Shown: positions 34,380 to 48,100 of the stretch, in pieces
Layout of the letters: each line of letters opens with the position of its first letter
Numbering within the stretch: position 1 is the first letter of the stretch
Assembly: GCA_023078555.1 (NCBI GenBank)
Contig: CM041197.1
Coordinates: 9,916,552 to 9,980,551 of the forward strand
From: Ulva prolifera
Taxonomy: Eukaryota > Chlorophyta > Ulvophyceae > Ulvales > Ulvaceae
DNA length: 64,000 bases
Direction of reading: 5' to 3'
Translations under genes and position numbers: made by a program
Notes under the pieces: generated by a model
Databases searched by the model: none
The model's input: the letters and a program-made list of their open reading frames with translations, nothing else
Told to the model about the DNA's origin: nothing

Positions 34380-37300
34380 GAGGTTTGCGGTGAAAATGGT
34401 CCGCGGAAGCGGCCTAGCACATCCTTAAACGCTGAGAATGACGTTTCACTATCAGAAGGGCGCTACAATGAGAAACCCCACAGGCATGGGGCTATCATGG
34501 AGCGCTCACCAGACCTTCAGCCCCACAGTATGCAGCTCCCACCTCACATACCCACAGTGGACGAAAAGCATATGAGAGCCATATGCACCTTCACGCTACT
34601 AGTACTGACTAGCTGCTGTGTCTATTCATTAGCATCGGTGCAGAATCAATTTGCGTGTCTGGTGGTTATGAACACAGCGCTGTACTTGTAGATGCCTCCA
34701 AAGCTGCCCGTACCAAGGCTCTGGTTTCAGCAGATCACCCTTTGCCCAACCTCTGCAATGATTATCTGCATCCAGGAGCTGTTGCCTCGGACAACTTCAA
34801 GTCAGTTTCTGCTGCAGCTTCCGCATCTACAAGTCACAAAGAAGGACATGTGATGATAGCCAAATTCACATCCTCGTCTGGCACTCTCGACCTGGTTCGG
34901 CGTGGCACATCGGAAAGTCTCCAGTCTACACAACGCAATACAGGGCCGGCCAGCGCGATTCCTGAAAGTCAGGAAGCACATGCTGCAGCTGCGACAGACT
35001 CCGGGAAAAGCTTCCAAAGAGAGGGACATCGGCATCCATCGATCATCGAGCAGGCTGCAGAAGCAAGACAGTCGCTCAGGGGAGCCGTTGACTGCACGGA
35101 CGCTCCATCGCCAGGCTTACGCCCTGCAACCCCCTGTCCACCTGTCACGACGCTCACAGATGTGCAGAACTGCCCAGGCCTAAACCTTGAGAAACAACAG
35201 CGGACTTCTGCAATAACACTGGCAATGAAGCTCGAGCAGGCAGATAACGGCTCAGCCTCCACAGCCAAGCAACCCGAGAGTGTGAACGCAGCAGAACATG
35301 CACAGCCAAGGGGGGACTTGTATCAGTTTTGTTTCACCCCAGGGGACCTTATAGTCTCCAGTGCAAACCCAGATGAAACATCAATGGCTTGTAAGGCGTC
35401 TCTGGCTGATGGTCTGCAGTTACGGCATCCCTGCAGCCTCGATCAGCCAGCCTGCAGCCTGGCACTCTCACACGGTGGTGGAAGATGCCGAAGCAGCCCC
35501 AACAATGCGAGATGCTTGCCCTCACAGCATGCGACTGGCAAGCAGCGTTCTACATGCGAGGAAGCGCCACTGAATGACTCATTTCCATGCGCAGCACAGC
35601 TATCAGCTGCCTTGCAGCCAGATGGCGATGGTGCACCGCATCAGGATGGCAGCAACAAATCAAGCAAAGACAGCGGTGCAGCTGCTCGGCTGCTTGGGCA
35701 AGAGCTCGGTCGTGAATCGGTGGATGGGGCCTGGCAAGCTGCTGACAGGGCGGCCGACCACCAGCAGAGTCGCCCGCTGCGGGCGGAGGGATCTGTGAAT
35801 GCACACGGCAATGCCCTGGTCTCAAATGCCGCTACTGCCATCCCAGGCGAGGCTATCGGGCTCGCTGTATGTACTGGTGCAGCGATGCACGGACGCACAG
35901 TCAGTGGTGCCGATTCCAGCTCTGTGCGGCTCACTATAGGGGCTGCAGCGCCTCCACACCCCAGCGACGCCTTGAGGGCCGCCGGCGTGGGCTCCAAGGC
36001 ACACGCGCAGAAGCCACTGCAGCGCACGCTGTTTGGTGGAGTTGCTGCAGCTGCTCCAGCTGCAAAACGGCCGCCACGAGCCCCTGCTGCAGGCCAGAGC
36101 GTACCCGGTGTGCATGTCTTCCTGATGCAGTATCTGCACTGCGTTCGTTGGTCGCTCTGTGCGTGTACATGCGACCACAGCAGAGCTCGTGTCATGATCT
36201 GCGAGCGAGCAAGTCTTGGGAAAACCTGTTGTGCCTCCGGTCTTGCAATCGCTTTGAAGACTGAAGATGCCATGAGATTTTGAGCATTGCTGACAGTGAA
36301 ATATCATAACTGCTCGATCTCAATATGCTGTCCTCTTCCTTTGCACTCAGGGCCTTGCCTACACAAGTCTGGTCCGCCCACCTGAATGCAGTCGCATAAA
36401 AGCATTTTTGCAATGTTTTGCAGCGGGAATGACTGCATACTGCATACAGGAGCTTCAAGTGTGCCGGGGCAGTTTGTGATGGCTGAATTTGTGTCTGAGG
36501 AGGAAGAGGCGGCGCTGCTGGAGGCAGTGGACGACACTGCACTGCCATGGAAGGCGAGCCGAATCAATGGCCCCAGCCGGTGCGCCTCCCTGGATGTCTG
36601 TATTTGCAGCGTCAGGTCTGCAGCTTAGACAGACTGTACAGACCTTGCAGCATCAGGGCTGTGCTACGATTCTGATGTAGTAGAATGAGCACCCAGACAC
36701 CGCAACCGCTGCAGGTGGTGTTGGCAGGTGACCCTGCGCTGGTGCACTTGATTTGATTCCCCATCAAGTATCCAATATAATACTCGCCCCGTGTGATGAT
36801 CTTGTTCTCGGGACGCAGTTGGCATGTATGCACTGATGACAGCGAGCATGCAAGTGCGTCAGCTCACCACTCGGGACGTCCATGCCGCATGCCATGGCCG
36901 GATGGGCTTCATCTGCACCTCCGCCAATGTACCTTGATCCGTCATGTACCTGTTCCTTTCAATCGCGCACTTCATTCATGCCATTACAGCGGGGAAAGCG
37001 TCAACTGTGTCGATGGCCTGCTGCTGTGATCGGATGCGCAGGCAGCAGGCTTGAGCGGCATCCCACACGCACTGTGACAGCTTGACCCTTCCTCCTGTGG
37101 TGGACTGCCGAAATGTTGTGCAGTGGTAAGAGGTGGGGGGTGCAGACGGACCTGGCGCGGCGCACAGTGGCCCCCGAGGCGGTGCCGCTGCCGGCGGAGC
37201 TGCTTGCCGTCGCGCAGCGCATGCGGGACACCGTCCCGCAGCTCGCCGACTTCCACCCAAACGAGGCCAACGCGATCGAGTACCTGCAGGACCGCGGGGA

Positions 37301-38903
37301 CTACCTGCTACCGCATGTAGATGACCGGTGCGACGCATGCACGGCATGCAGCACCCTCAGTTTCAGGGCAGCTGCGGCGGCTTCCGCGCCTGTCTCGATT
37401 TGATAGTGCAGCTCTCTTATTGTGCGTGAACCCACGGCAGGGGACTGTTTGCTCCATCTCCGGTGACAGACTTTTTGAAAATTGAGGCTTGTAGATCATA
37501 GCATGTACGTTTCTCGTAGCCGCACTTTTTTGACTCTCATTCACAATGCGCCCTCCCCATTGATCCAGTATGAAGGACGCAATGCTCGCGGGGGAGCGTA
37601 GCTACGTAGTACGAAGTTGCTGCCAGCCTGCCTCTCCGCCCATGCATCGGCCCGTGCAGTCATGCGTGCAGGCTGCCGTGTTCTGAACTGTGACGCCAAA
37701 TGCTGGTGTAAATAGTTGTGGCGCCACCCCTCCACGTGGTGCTACAGCTCAATCATCCAGGCAGGCCACGGCAGCGATGTTGGTCCCGGCTGCATTGCAG
37801 GCAGCTCTCGACCGGCGTCATTGTCACTCTCTCGCTGTGTGGAGCAGCCTGCATGACCCTCTCCCCCGAGCCCGCCGGCCGCACTCTGCGGGCTCAACTA
37901 CAAGCGGCCCGTGGGGCGGCCCCGGCAGCCCTCAAGGCGTCCCCGCCTGCCGGCTGTCCAGGCGATGCGGCGCAGACTCCCAAAGCGGGCCACTGCCGGG
38001 TGATGTTGCCGCCACGTGCTCTGCAGGTGCGTCTTCACAGCGCTCTCATGGAGTGACACATCACCAGAGCTCCCGCCGTTGTGCATGTGGCCCCGGACAT
38101 CCAGGATTGTCAATGTCCTCATAAAGATGCGGCTACATGTACCGGAGTCCAGATTTACTATACTGTAACGTTGTATGGCAGAGCATGAAGACAGGCACCA
38201 AAAGGCGTTGCAGCCGTCAGCAATCGTACAGACTAGCAGCAGGGTTGTGCGGAAGCAGGGGTGGATGTGGAATGCGCAGCCCTGTCAGACTGTAGGCGCA
38301 CCAGGGATGGTTCTGATCGCATGTGCTCCAGTGTTGGGTCGCTTTGCAGCATTTTCAGGGCTACCACCGTAAAAACAGACCTGGATGTTCGGAATTGTTC
38401 TATGTGTTCAGGCCCGATGACCCAACACTGGTGTGCTCACTCTGATGCGGCATCACGCATCATGCATGTACTGTCGAGCATCGCACAGAGCGCTGTGTCA
38501 TCGACGCCCGTTCTTTATGGTATGTCGCAGGCGCATCATTGCCTTGCTGTGCATGCCCAAGTAGCCGGCACTCTGGCTGCGCTCTCATGCTCTGCAGCGT
38601 GTGATTCCGCAACTTGAAATAAAACAATACTTGAAATAAAAAAAATACTTGCGCGATGGGGGCCGCGTCTGCAAAGCTTTGTCCCTTGTTCCCGTGCCGG
38701 CCGGGCGGACGGACCGCTTTCACGTGTCTGCGAGGCAACAAACTTCACAACATTCACGTCACTCTGCTGTGATTCACTATGGTCTGCTGCAGGTGCTATC
38801 TGGGCCAGCGCGGTACAACTACACACACGGCATCGCGGCAGACGACATCCTCGCTCCCCGGCGCATCTCCGTCACCTTCCGCCAGTCGCCCCTCAGGCCT
38901 TGA
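34380..38903 (+). CDS. AlkB-family 2-oxoglutarate/Fe(II) dioxygenase with long N-terminal extension (5' end incomplete)
   Basis: Predicted demethylase of nucleic acid or protein. Exons: 34380-34527 (tentative), 34644-36107, 36450-36579, 37124-37327, 37801-38026, 38793-38903 (TGA); all phases agree, giving about 760 residues plus an unseen start. The first ~530 residues are Ser/Ala/Gln-rich with no visible fold and end in KPLQRTLFGG and a KRPPRAP basic stretch. The catalytic domain begins FVMAEFVSEEEEAALLEAVD. HVDDR at the end of exon 37124-37327 supplies the HxD iron ligands, YNYTHGI the second His, and RRISVTFR the 2-oxoglutarate-binding Arg. The strand TGVIVTLSLCGAACMTL and LPPRALQVLSGPARYNYTHG match the family core, closest in my reading to ALKBH4-like and plant proteins. 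The substrate cannot be inferred. GPRKRP in the tentative first exon could be a nuclear signal. Confidence 0.85.
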
Positions 38904-41900
38904 CTATACGCCTGTCCGGGCCGGCGCCGAGGCCTGGTGCTCGTGAGGACCTCTGCGTGTGCACACTGACTCTGCCGGCCTCCACTGCAAGCAGGCGGGC
39001 GCGATTTCTGGGTACCCGGTATGGGGACAGGACATGCGCACGGAGCCATGTGGCAGCGTGGCTGGCCGGAGGGGGCAGTCGCCGCACGAGTGTGCACAAG
39101 ACTGCAGTGGGCGACCCTGTGCTGGCGCCCGGGCTGGTCGCATGGCGTGAGATCTCATGAGAATCCTCTGAGTTCACATATGTGTACCACAGATCTAGCT
39201 CGGGCCACCAGCCTCCCACAGCTTGCATAACGTGTTGCAGTATGGCAGCGTGGGGGACGCGGTGGGTCGCTTCACCAGTCCCCAGATCCACTCCTGGAGC
39301 TCTGGGCTCTGCATTGGTGCGGCCAACAGCATCACTGAAACAGGCACGACACCATACCAACATACGACTCAGCACTTGAACTATGCATGGTATCCCAGCT
39401 GTGAGTGCAGCGGTCAATGCTGAATGTGTTTGTGGCATGTCGGCCCTCCGCAATACCAAGTTTGTTGTCCTTGTGGCCATATGCTGCCATACTACGATTA
39501 ACGAACTGCCTGGCTTTGTCTGTGCGTTCTGGAGGCCGGCGCAGTGCAGACTTGTATGATACTCCTGGTGTCTGCAGGTGATCAGGGGGCCGACGGCGGG
39601 CATGGGCTGTACTGGCTTTGCCTCCCTGCAGCCATGGGCAGGGGGGATTTGGTTTGCTGGGCTCAACTCGAGAGGGTGGGGAGTTTCGTTTGTGTGGTAC
39701 ATGTCCGCCTGTGTGTTTCTGGCGAGCACATGGGTTCCTGCAGCTGGCTCGGCCATCGTGCCGGGCCTGCGCGTTGCACACCGATGGCCACACGCCGCTG
39801 CCACGTCCTCTGGCCTGAGCCCCTTCCCTCCCCCCCACGGCGGCTGACAGTGTACGGCCCGCACCGCTGCTGTTCGCCCCGGTTGCTGTGCTGTGAGGGG
39901 GGGTGCGCTGGTCAGGGCACAGTGTTCCGTGTGCACTGTGTCACAAGGATCACACAGCCGGAGAGCCGGGTGGCGGGGGAGGGCACTGTGTGCCCGTGTG
40001 TGTCACCCGACAAAGACGAGTCGTTTTGCTGTGTTTCAGCGCGTGGGGGTGGTGGCTGTGCATGGCGTGCATCCACGCGGACTTTGACTGCCTGTGCGTG
40101 TGGCATGTGGTAACCGGGTATGTGCTTTGTGGATGCGGCCGTTTTGCGTACGTGCTTTGGGGTGCGGGTGGGTGCCTGTGCTGCCAATTGGCAGCACACA
40201 GCTGTGTGGGCTGCCTCCGGGTCACACCTGTCCCAAGGCGCTGAGCACCCTGAGGGCATCCCACGTGTAGGGTATTCTTGTTATGCATGATAACCCTTGC
40301 ACCTCATGCATGCACATGCACTGCCCTCTCGACTGAGCCAGAGTAGCCGACATCACAGGCAGGTACCGCCCCTGCAGCGCGCTGGGAGTTCCCCTAGAAC
40401 ACAGGTGTATGAGCTTGACAGAGTGATCGATGTGTCACAAGGTCGGCGGGTTGACGTGCATTTTCACTACAGCTGTATACAGAGCTCCTGCTCTTGCATC
40501 GTTCGCCGCGCCTGATGCTGCTTCGCTACCTGCCTCCATGCCTTTGTCTCTGTAACGCTACAGAGCTAGAATTTCCTTGCGATATTGAGACTGAGTTCTC
40601 TGTGAGACGGTCGCGAGTGGAGTCGCAGTCCCGGGACGGCCCGAAAGCTCAAGTGTCGGATTCCAGATATCAGTGGCAGTAGTGGTGGTGCGGGTGAGGC
40701 CAGCATGAGCGTTCTGATCAGTCGTCGGCATGAGACACTGCAACATGGAACTGCGTGGTAGATGTGGCGCCCTGTGCGAGTGCGGGGGGGGGGAGGAGAA
40801 TCTTTGTTGCTTGATGCACGGAGCATCGTGATCACGCATCTGATAAGCGTGCAGCATAACGTGTCAAAAATTGCAGTTTGTAGCCCTTGGAGCTCCGCGG
40901 AGCTTCCACGGAATTCCGTGAGTGGTTGGAGATGCTGTTGACAAACTGAAAGGCGATTCGATCTGTCGAGGCACCGCCGCGTGCGGGTGCACTCGAAGCC
41001 CGCGGATCTCGTCGCGGCGTTGGGAGCACCGTTGTCACCCGATCTAGTGTGTGCAAGGCACGCAGAGTCCGCAAAGTGGCCTTCGCGGTCAAGCGAACCC
41101 ATGGCAACGTGTGATTGGACCCGAGATAAGCTGAGCATTCACGTATCCCAGACGAACCCAATGATGCAAGGCTCAAGAAGGAACATCATAGCAGCCAAAG
41201 AGCGTCTGATCATGTAGAATTTCGTTGTTGTCAGCCTGGAGGAAGTCTCTGGTCCGCAAAACTTCACTAATATGAATTGAACGATTGTGCACCGACAGGT
41301 CGCAGAGCTTCACCCAGTCAACCTAATCCACGGTCTGACGGGTCACAGAGATTGCAACATAAACATGCCAAAGAGATTAAACGTCCGGAGTGACGGAGTA
41401 GTAACCATGTCTCGAGATGGCGTAGCAACGTGAGCACAGTCGCTGCTGTCTGAGTAACCACTAAACCACCATGTTTGCGTCAGAAAGCGCGATGGACCTT
41501 GCCTGCACATGTAAGGAAGGTGTCTACTTTGGTATGCACAGTTTTCAAAATGAAAGCACGGCAATCCTGGCAGCTGACCGGCAATTGGATCCGGGGCATG
41601 CCGAGATGGAAGAGCCCTGAACTGAATGAACGCGTGAACAACACATCGACAACGTCTAATTTGTTCTTCACCACTCTTGTGATATTTGCATCGTGTGCAA
41701 CACGCAGCGCGCCTGCCGCTGTTCGGCGTTGCAGGGCATGACGCTTGCATGCCTTCGGTGACCTTCGAAATCGGCTGGACGGAGCACTTCAGGGGCTCGG
41801 CGAAGGCATGGCGCGCAGAAGAATACGTACAGAAAACATACTGGCTGTGGAAGTCTTGCTTTGCGCACATCATTGCAGTATGCACGGTGTTTGAACTGTG

Positions 41901-42156
41901 CAGCAAAGCTGTGAAAGCCACTCTTCCAACCTGCGGGACTGTTGCAGAGATTACAACCAGGTCATCTTAGAAGTGCATCATATGCATTGTATCGCATGAA
42001 GTAAAGCTGAAGGGCTCGTAGATAGGCAGCGATTCACACTGGCCAGCGTCGCCTGTGGGCGTTGGCACGCAGGAGACTTCACCTTATCGATCGGATATCA
42101 AGGGAGTACGTGCGCAGCATACTTGAATAAGATTTGATATTGCGTATCAGCGCATC
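38904..42156. other. Region between AlkB-like gene and kinesin, with one possible membrane-protein exon
   Basis: About 3.25 kb without a recognised gene. The best candidate is plus strand 39579-39847: acceptor TCTGCAG, then VIRGPTAGMGCTGFASLQPW with hydrophobic stretches (GVSFVWYMSACVFLAST; PAAGSAIVPGL) up to TGA. A possible upstream exon, 39240-39316 (YGSVGDAVGRFTSPQ), ends at a GTGCGG donor. I cannot connect these into a family. The long minus-strand frame 38893-39936 is probably its shadow. Confidence 0.3.
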
Positions 42157-45100
42157 ATGGCAGATGAAGACCTGAAGGGTATCACTGTGGCTGTGCGGGT
42201 ACGTTGCCAAGTTCCATCAGGAAGTAGGTCCACCACCCATCGCATCAGACACGGGCTGACACAAATCTAGGTACTAGTGTATCGTGCACATCAATGCAGC
42301 AGGGGCTGCTGTGTCCATCCCACGCCGCGACTGTTTCGGTGACAAGGGACAGTTTGACACTCAGTCCCTGGTGGTCTACAATGCGGCAATCGTCCATTAA
42401 TAGCAGATGATTTGAATCTCTACGTACCTGGCAACTTTGGTTGTAGAGGTTGGACTGCATAGTGTTACGTGACTGTTTGCGCCCATGTTGCACTCGTGGC
42501 ACCCAGCGCTTGGTCACAGTGATGCTTCGTCCGTTCATATGTGCAAAACATTTATTATCCGGTCGCAATATATTTTCGCCCGAATGTAAAACCGTGCACG
42601 AGGGTGACATTCCCACGCAGTGCATTCCGTCCGGCAACGTGGTGGGCATGACTGCAACACTCGTGGGATCGCGTGCAGGTTCGACCATTGAATCAACGAG
42701 AGCTCAATGAAGGGCACCGAGTATGCACGCATTTTGATGATGAGACGGGCCAAGTCGCCCTCACGGTGACGTCCCCAGTGCTCCTTGACTAGCGCTCCTC
42801 CCTGACGCCGCGTGTGAACGTGAATCCGACATACCTTATCGTTCGACAAAAGAACTTGAGATATTCTCTTTCCATCGGGCGCTCCACGGCGTGCTCACCA
42901 TCTCTATGTCTACAGGCGGTCGACAGGAACACCCTCTTGCAGCTCAAGGGTGCCACAGCAAGGGGCTATGCCTTCGATCGGCGATATGGCATGGATGACA
43001 CATCTGACAAGATATTCACCGAATGTGTAGAGGCGTTAGTGAACAATGTGTTCAAGGTATTCTAGAGCGGTGTCCATCACATGAGCTTGGTGCAGCCTGC
43101 TGAGGATAAGAAACTAAAACCTGTGCCTCTCTGCAGGGATACAATGGCACAGTCCTCGCTTACGGCCAGACAGGCAGCGGTAAAACGCACACCATGTCTG
43201 GTGGGGTCGGGCACTACGGGGTCAAGGAGAGGGGTGTCACTCCGAGAGTCATTGACCACGTCTTTGCACACGTCGCAGCCATCGGGAAACGTCTGAAGCC
43301 GGGTGAGAAGATCGAGGTGTCGGCCAGTGCTGTGGAGATCTACAACGAGGAGTTCCGTGACCTCAGCAAGACCTCGAAAATCTCGGGACAGCGCAGTGGC
43401 TGGGACAGCGTCAGGACCTCTGGGCAGGCCAAGGAGCTCAAGCTCCAGGTGTGCTGCCGTGCCACGACCGGCAGATCAGAGACACGTGTTCAGCTGGGAG
43501 TTGCATTAGCACAGACACTGGTGTGTACAGTTGGGTTTGGGACGGGCACACTATATCTCTGTATGTGTATACCTTTGTATATATGCGCTGCGGCTGCCGG
43601 CGCCTGGGTGTCAATGGTGCCGCATCTGGCAGGTGCACCGAAGTCTTTGCACAACTGCTGCACAGCTGTGGCTAGTGTGCTATGATGCAATACTTCGATT
43701 CCCTCAATTTCGCAGCTACTGCTGTGGCGTCTCACGCCCGCCAGCTGCCCTGCACCTGCCGCGTACGGGGCCCAACCTGCCAGCCGCATGCGCACATCAT
43801 TGCATGCAAGCGTTCACCTGGCATATTCAAGCCATACCCTGTCCCCCAGAGACAACAGCACACAGCACAAGCACTCGGAGCCAGTATCACCTGCCCCGCC
43901 ATCACGCATGGACGCTGTGTGTCAGCGCCCAAGTGCACCTCTGAGCACCTGCCTGCCGCCGTCAGCGCTACCGCTCCTACACTGACACAGCATGCTGACC
44001 GAGCTGGCACCGATGTCCATCGTCCCTGGCCAGCCGCCTCTGCTGCGGCAGTGTAAATTCAAGTAAATCTGAATTTACTGCGCCGTATCCTATTGGACAT
44101 TGACGACTGCGAATTAACGGGACCACATACGCTGCGTGCCGTGTGCAGTGTGCTGTGACGGCAGCACGCTGTGACGGCAGCATGCAGCGACGGATGCTGC
44201 GCGGTGCAGGAGATCCCGACAGGGCAGGGGAACCGCGTGCGGGCGGAGGTCGTCGGGCTGTATGAGCAGGCGTGCCCGACGGCGGACGACCTCAACTCCT
44301 TCTTCGAGCACTGCTTCGACAACCGCATCACGAGCAGCACGATGCTGAACGACACGTCGTCGCGATCGCACGCCCTCTTCACGATCAACGTGCGCCGCGT
44401 CGTCGTGACCGTCGGCGACGGTGTCGACCGCAACCTCAAGGCCATGGTGCGCACTCCCCCCCCCCCCCCCCCCCCCCGGGCGCTCCCTCCCCGGCCGTCC
44501 CTGCGCTGCGCCGGAGCCTGCAGGGGGGATATAGTCGTGACACCCTGTGGGGAGGGTGCCTACCTAGTACTGCCTACTGTTTCAGTGGACCTCGAACTTA
44601 GGAGGTAACCACTTAAAGGAGGCCTGCGGCGCGCGCCGTGCTCGGGATCGCTGCGACGCAGCCCTTCTCCAGGGAAGCACTGACGCTCCTGCCGGCTACT
44701 GACCCCGTTGCCGGCTTATTGTCGAGAATGCGGCTGGCAGAGCGTCAGGGGGTGCTCGGGGGTCTGGTGCCGCATGCATATGCGCGGTCCGTGTTAGACT
44801 GCAGTTCGCGGCCCCGGGCTCCGGGCAGCTGTGATGGAGATGGAACTCTGTGACGCGCAGGCGATTCCAGCGTCAGAGGCCCTGCGCATCATGTCATATC
44901 GGTGCAGCTCTGCATGGCCACGGCATTCTAATCTGTTGTCTGGCTGGTGCCGACGCTCAGAGCGTGTTCATGCTCTGGTGCCATACTGACACTGGCTTTC
45001 GGGATCCCCGTGGCAAAACTGTGAGCAGGAAAGCAGATGAGCTCCGCTCCGCAGTGCATGTTACATATGCATGCGACGCCCGTGTGGCTGCAGGTGCGCA

Positions 45101-48100
45101 CAGAGGGCATCGAGAGCAAGCTGCACCTGGTGGATCTCGCCGGAAGCGAGCGCGTGAAGCGGTCGGGCGCAAAGGGCAAGCAGTTCAAGGAGGCGACAAA
45201 CATCAACTCCGGGCTGCTGGCGCTCGGCAACGTCATCGTTGCCCTGGCCGAGCGCCAGGCGCACATCCCCTACCGCGACTCCAAGCTCACGCGCCTCGTG
45301 CAAGTGCGCTGCTCCCCCCCCCCCCCCCCCCCCCAAACAGTGGGTCACGTGCCAAAAATCAACTATTTCTGACAGGCTATGGTGAAGTCGATGTTGATGC
45401 GCTTGCATTCGGCCTGCAGCTGCCTCATGCCACAGGGCATCTGTGCTGGGCTGGGAGTGACGTCGGCGAGAAGCTGGGCCTCCCACGTTGCACCGGGTGC
45501 TAGCTGTTCCCCCGTTTGGTGTTGCGCCGCCGAGGCACGGGCTGCACTGCCCCACCCCTGTCAGGGCACAGCGCAAGACATGTTGTACGGCACCCGCCTG
45601 GTGCGCGGCGGCACGCGGGTGCCACATGCGGCACGCGGGTGCCATATGCGGCATGCGTGACCCCTGCCCCTCGTGTGCAGGACTCCCTCGGTGGGAACTC
45701 GCTGACGGTGCTCATCACGTGCATCTCGCCCTCGGAGGCAGACTTTGAGGAGACGAACAACACGCTGAAGTACGCGAACCGCGCGTGCAGCATCCAGAAC
45801 GTGCCGCTGCCGAACCGCTTCCTGATGATGGAGGAGGACCTGCTGCCGGCGGCGCCGGGCATGCCGGGCGACGTCAAGGGCGTCGTCTCCATCGAGGCCC
45901 TGCTCGCGGAAAACATGTGCCCCCCCCCCCCCCCCCCCCCCTCTGCCGCTCCCTTTCAGGCGAAAGCTCAGTTTTCATCCTGTTCCGTTGTCATCTCCCT
46001 GCCCAGCTGTATGGCATGCATTGCGCTGCCGTAACCTTCACTTGCGTTGCTGGCCGTGGAGAGCTCGAAAAGGGGACGCCTGGCTGCCGCTTTGGCTGTG
46101 ACTCATGCGCACATGTTCAAGGGTTGCGAGTATACCGCAGAGGACAGCACCCTGTGAGGGGACTTGCTTTGCGTGACTTGGCTTCGGCGTCTCGCTGTTT
46201 GAGTCACCGGTTGACTGCGCTGTCAGCAGCGTGGGTGTGGGGTGGCTGCGTCCACACCGTGCATGCTCACCGAGAAAACGTGGGATGCCATGCGTCACCG
46301 AGATGTGGCGCGCTGCGCATTCACGCTGTGCGCTGCGTGAATGCACGACGATTGGTGGGCGTCATCGTGGCGCACTGTGTTGGTGTGGCTGCCATACACC
46401 TCGAACGCCTGCGGCATCGTCAGATGGTCCTCTTCGTTCACCGGAATCTCTCTGATACGCGGGGTCCCCGCAACCGCCCCCCTGGTTCTGTGGTCGTGTG
46501 TTATTGAGAGACCCGAGTCGTCTGGGGGGGTGTCTCTAGATCTGCTCACACATCAACAGCCGGGACGCTTCCGTGGCACTGCCGCACCTGTGGACCGACT
46601 CACGGCTGCAACTGGTTGTGCGCCGATGCGCCCACTCCGGCAGCGCTCGGCCATGTCGCACGGCCCCGACAGTCGTGGACGCCTGGTCACCTCAGTCAGT
46701 CCAGCCATTCCCGGCATGGGACGCGGCAACCACCCCATGTCGCGATCTTGCATGTGGCGGAACATCAAAGCCCAGTGGCTGTGTGAATAGCGTGACTGCA
46801 TCGCTGCGCCGTATGTTGAGCTGTGTGTGAAGCGTTCGTGTCGAGACGGTGCCGTGCCTCTGCCCGGCATGTGCATCAGTACCGTGAATGGTGCCCGTGA
46901 GTGGCTCTTGTACACACAAGTTGTCCAGATTTGCTCAAGGTCTCTGTCAGGATGTCGATGTGGAGGGCTGGCATGCATGGTGCAGGAAGCAGAAGGAGCT
47001 GCGCGAGAGGCGCACGAAGGAGCGCGAGGAGAAGGAGCGGTTGCGGCGGGAGGCCCTCAGTGTCAAGAAGGAGCAGCTCATGAAGACCAAGGGCTACCAG
47101 CGCCTCCTCGCCCAGGTGCCGCCCGTCTGCATGCCAAAGCCCTGGGGTTGAACATTCACAGCCCGCGTGCTACTGGGACCATTGTCAAGTATGGTGATCA
47201 TGGAGTCATCATACATCATGTTACCGGATCTACGCAACTTCGAATGATTGGAAACTCCGTCCCAATCATTCGCACGCCAGTCATAGGGTCTCCTCCGATG
47301 CTCACTGAGGTTATTGCGTGTGGATGCGGTGATGCCTCTGTAACTGGTGCCTTTCTCTCTTGCACATCCGTGGCGACGGCGGGTACCGGAGTGGGGCCGT
47401 GTAGGATCATTGCCACACAGGTGGATGCGGGGCGCAGTCGGATGATTGCGCGCTACCGAGGCCCGGTGTGAGAGGTCCGCGGTGGTGTGCAGGAGTACGA
47501 CCGCAAGCTGAAGGAGGCCCGCATGAAGGGCAAGCGCCGCTTCAACGTGCACGAGACGGTGGACGGCCACCAGATCGAGCACAGCGCCGCCGCGACGCCC
47601 GTCGGCGGCGCCTCCCTCGGGCGCGACGCCTCCACCGCCTCGATTGCTAGCAGCAGCAACTTCCAGATGCATGACACTAGTGGTGCGCTCCCTTCACCAC
47701 CAGCTGCATGCATATGGGTCACACCTGGCAGAGCCTTGCACGGTGCCGAGCGTGCTCCTTGCGGCTTGTCCGCGTGCATGTGTTCTGTATAGGATCTTGG
47801 GCGGTGCTGCTGGGACCCTTGTAAGCGGGATACAGCTTAGATTGTTTCGCGTTTCCAGCAGAACCCTTATTCGTTGGCCCCAGTTGCTTTCGCCGCGGGG
47901 ACCGTGTATGTGATAGAGAAGTGGGAGACGATGCTGTGACCTCAGCAGGGCGACAGGGGTCCCCCTTGTCCAGCGTGGCCGCTGAGTGCGTGCTTCTGTG
48001 TTACTGGCGCGTGTGTGTGTGGTGTCAGTGCGGTCTGAGCGACGCGGCCTGAGAGTCATGTCAAAATCGGACGGTATGTGGACGCGTGACGGCCGGGGTG

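Noticed and set aside
38893..39936. 347-codon minus-strand open frame
   Set aside because: Its 3' end overlaps the AlkB stop codon, composition is irregular, and the plus strand shows a better exon (39579-39847) in the same place.
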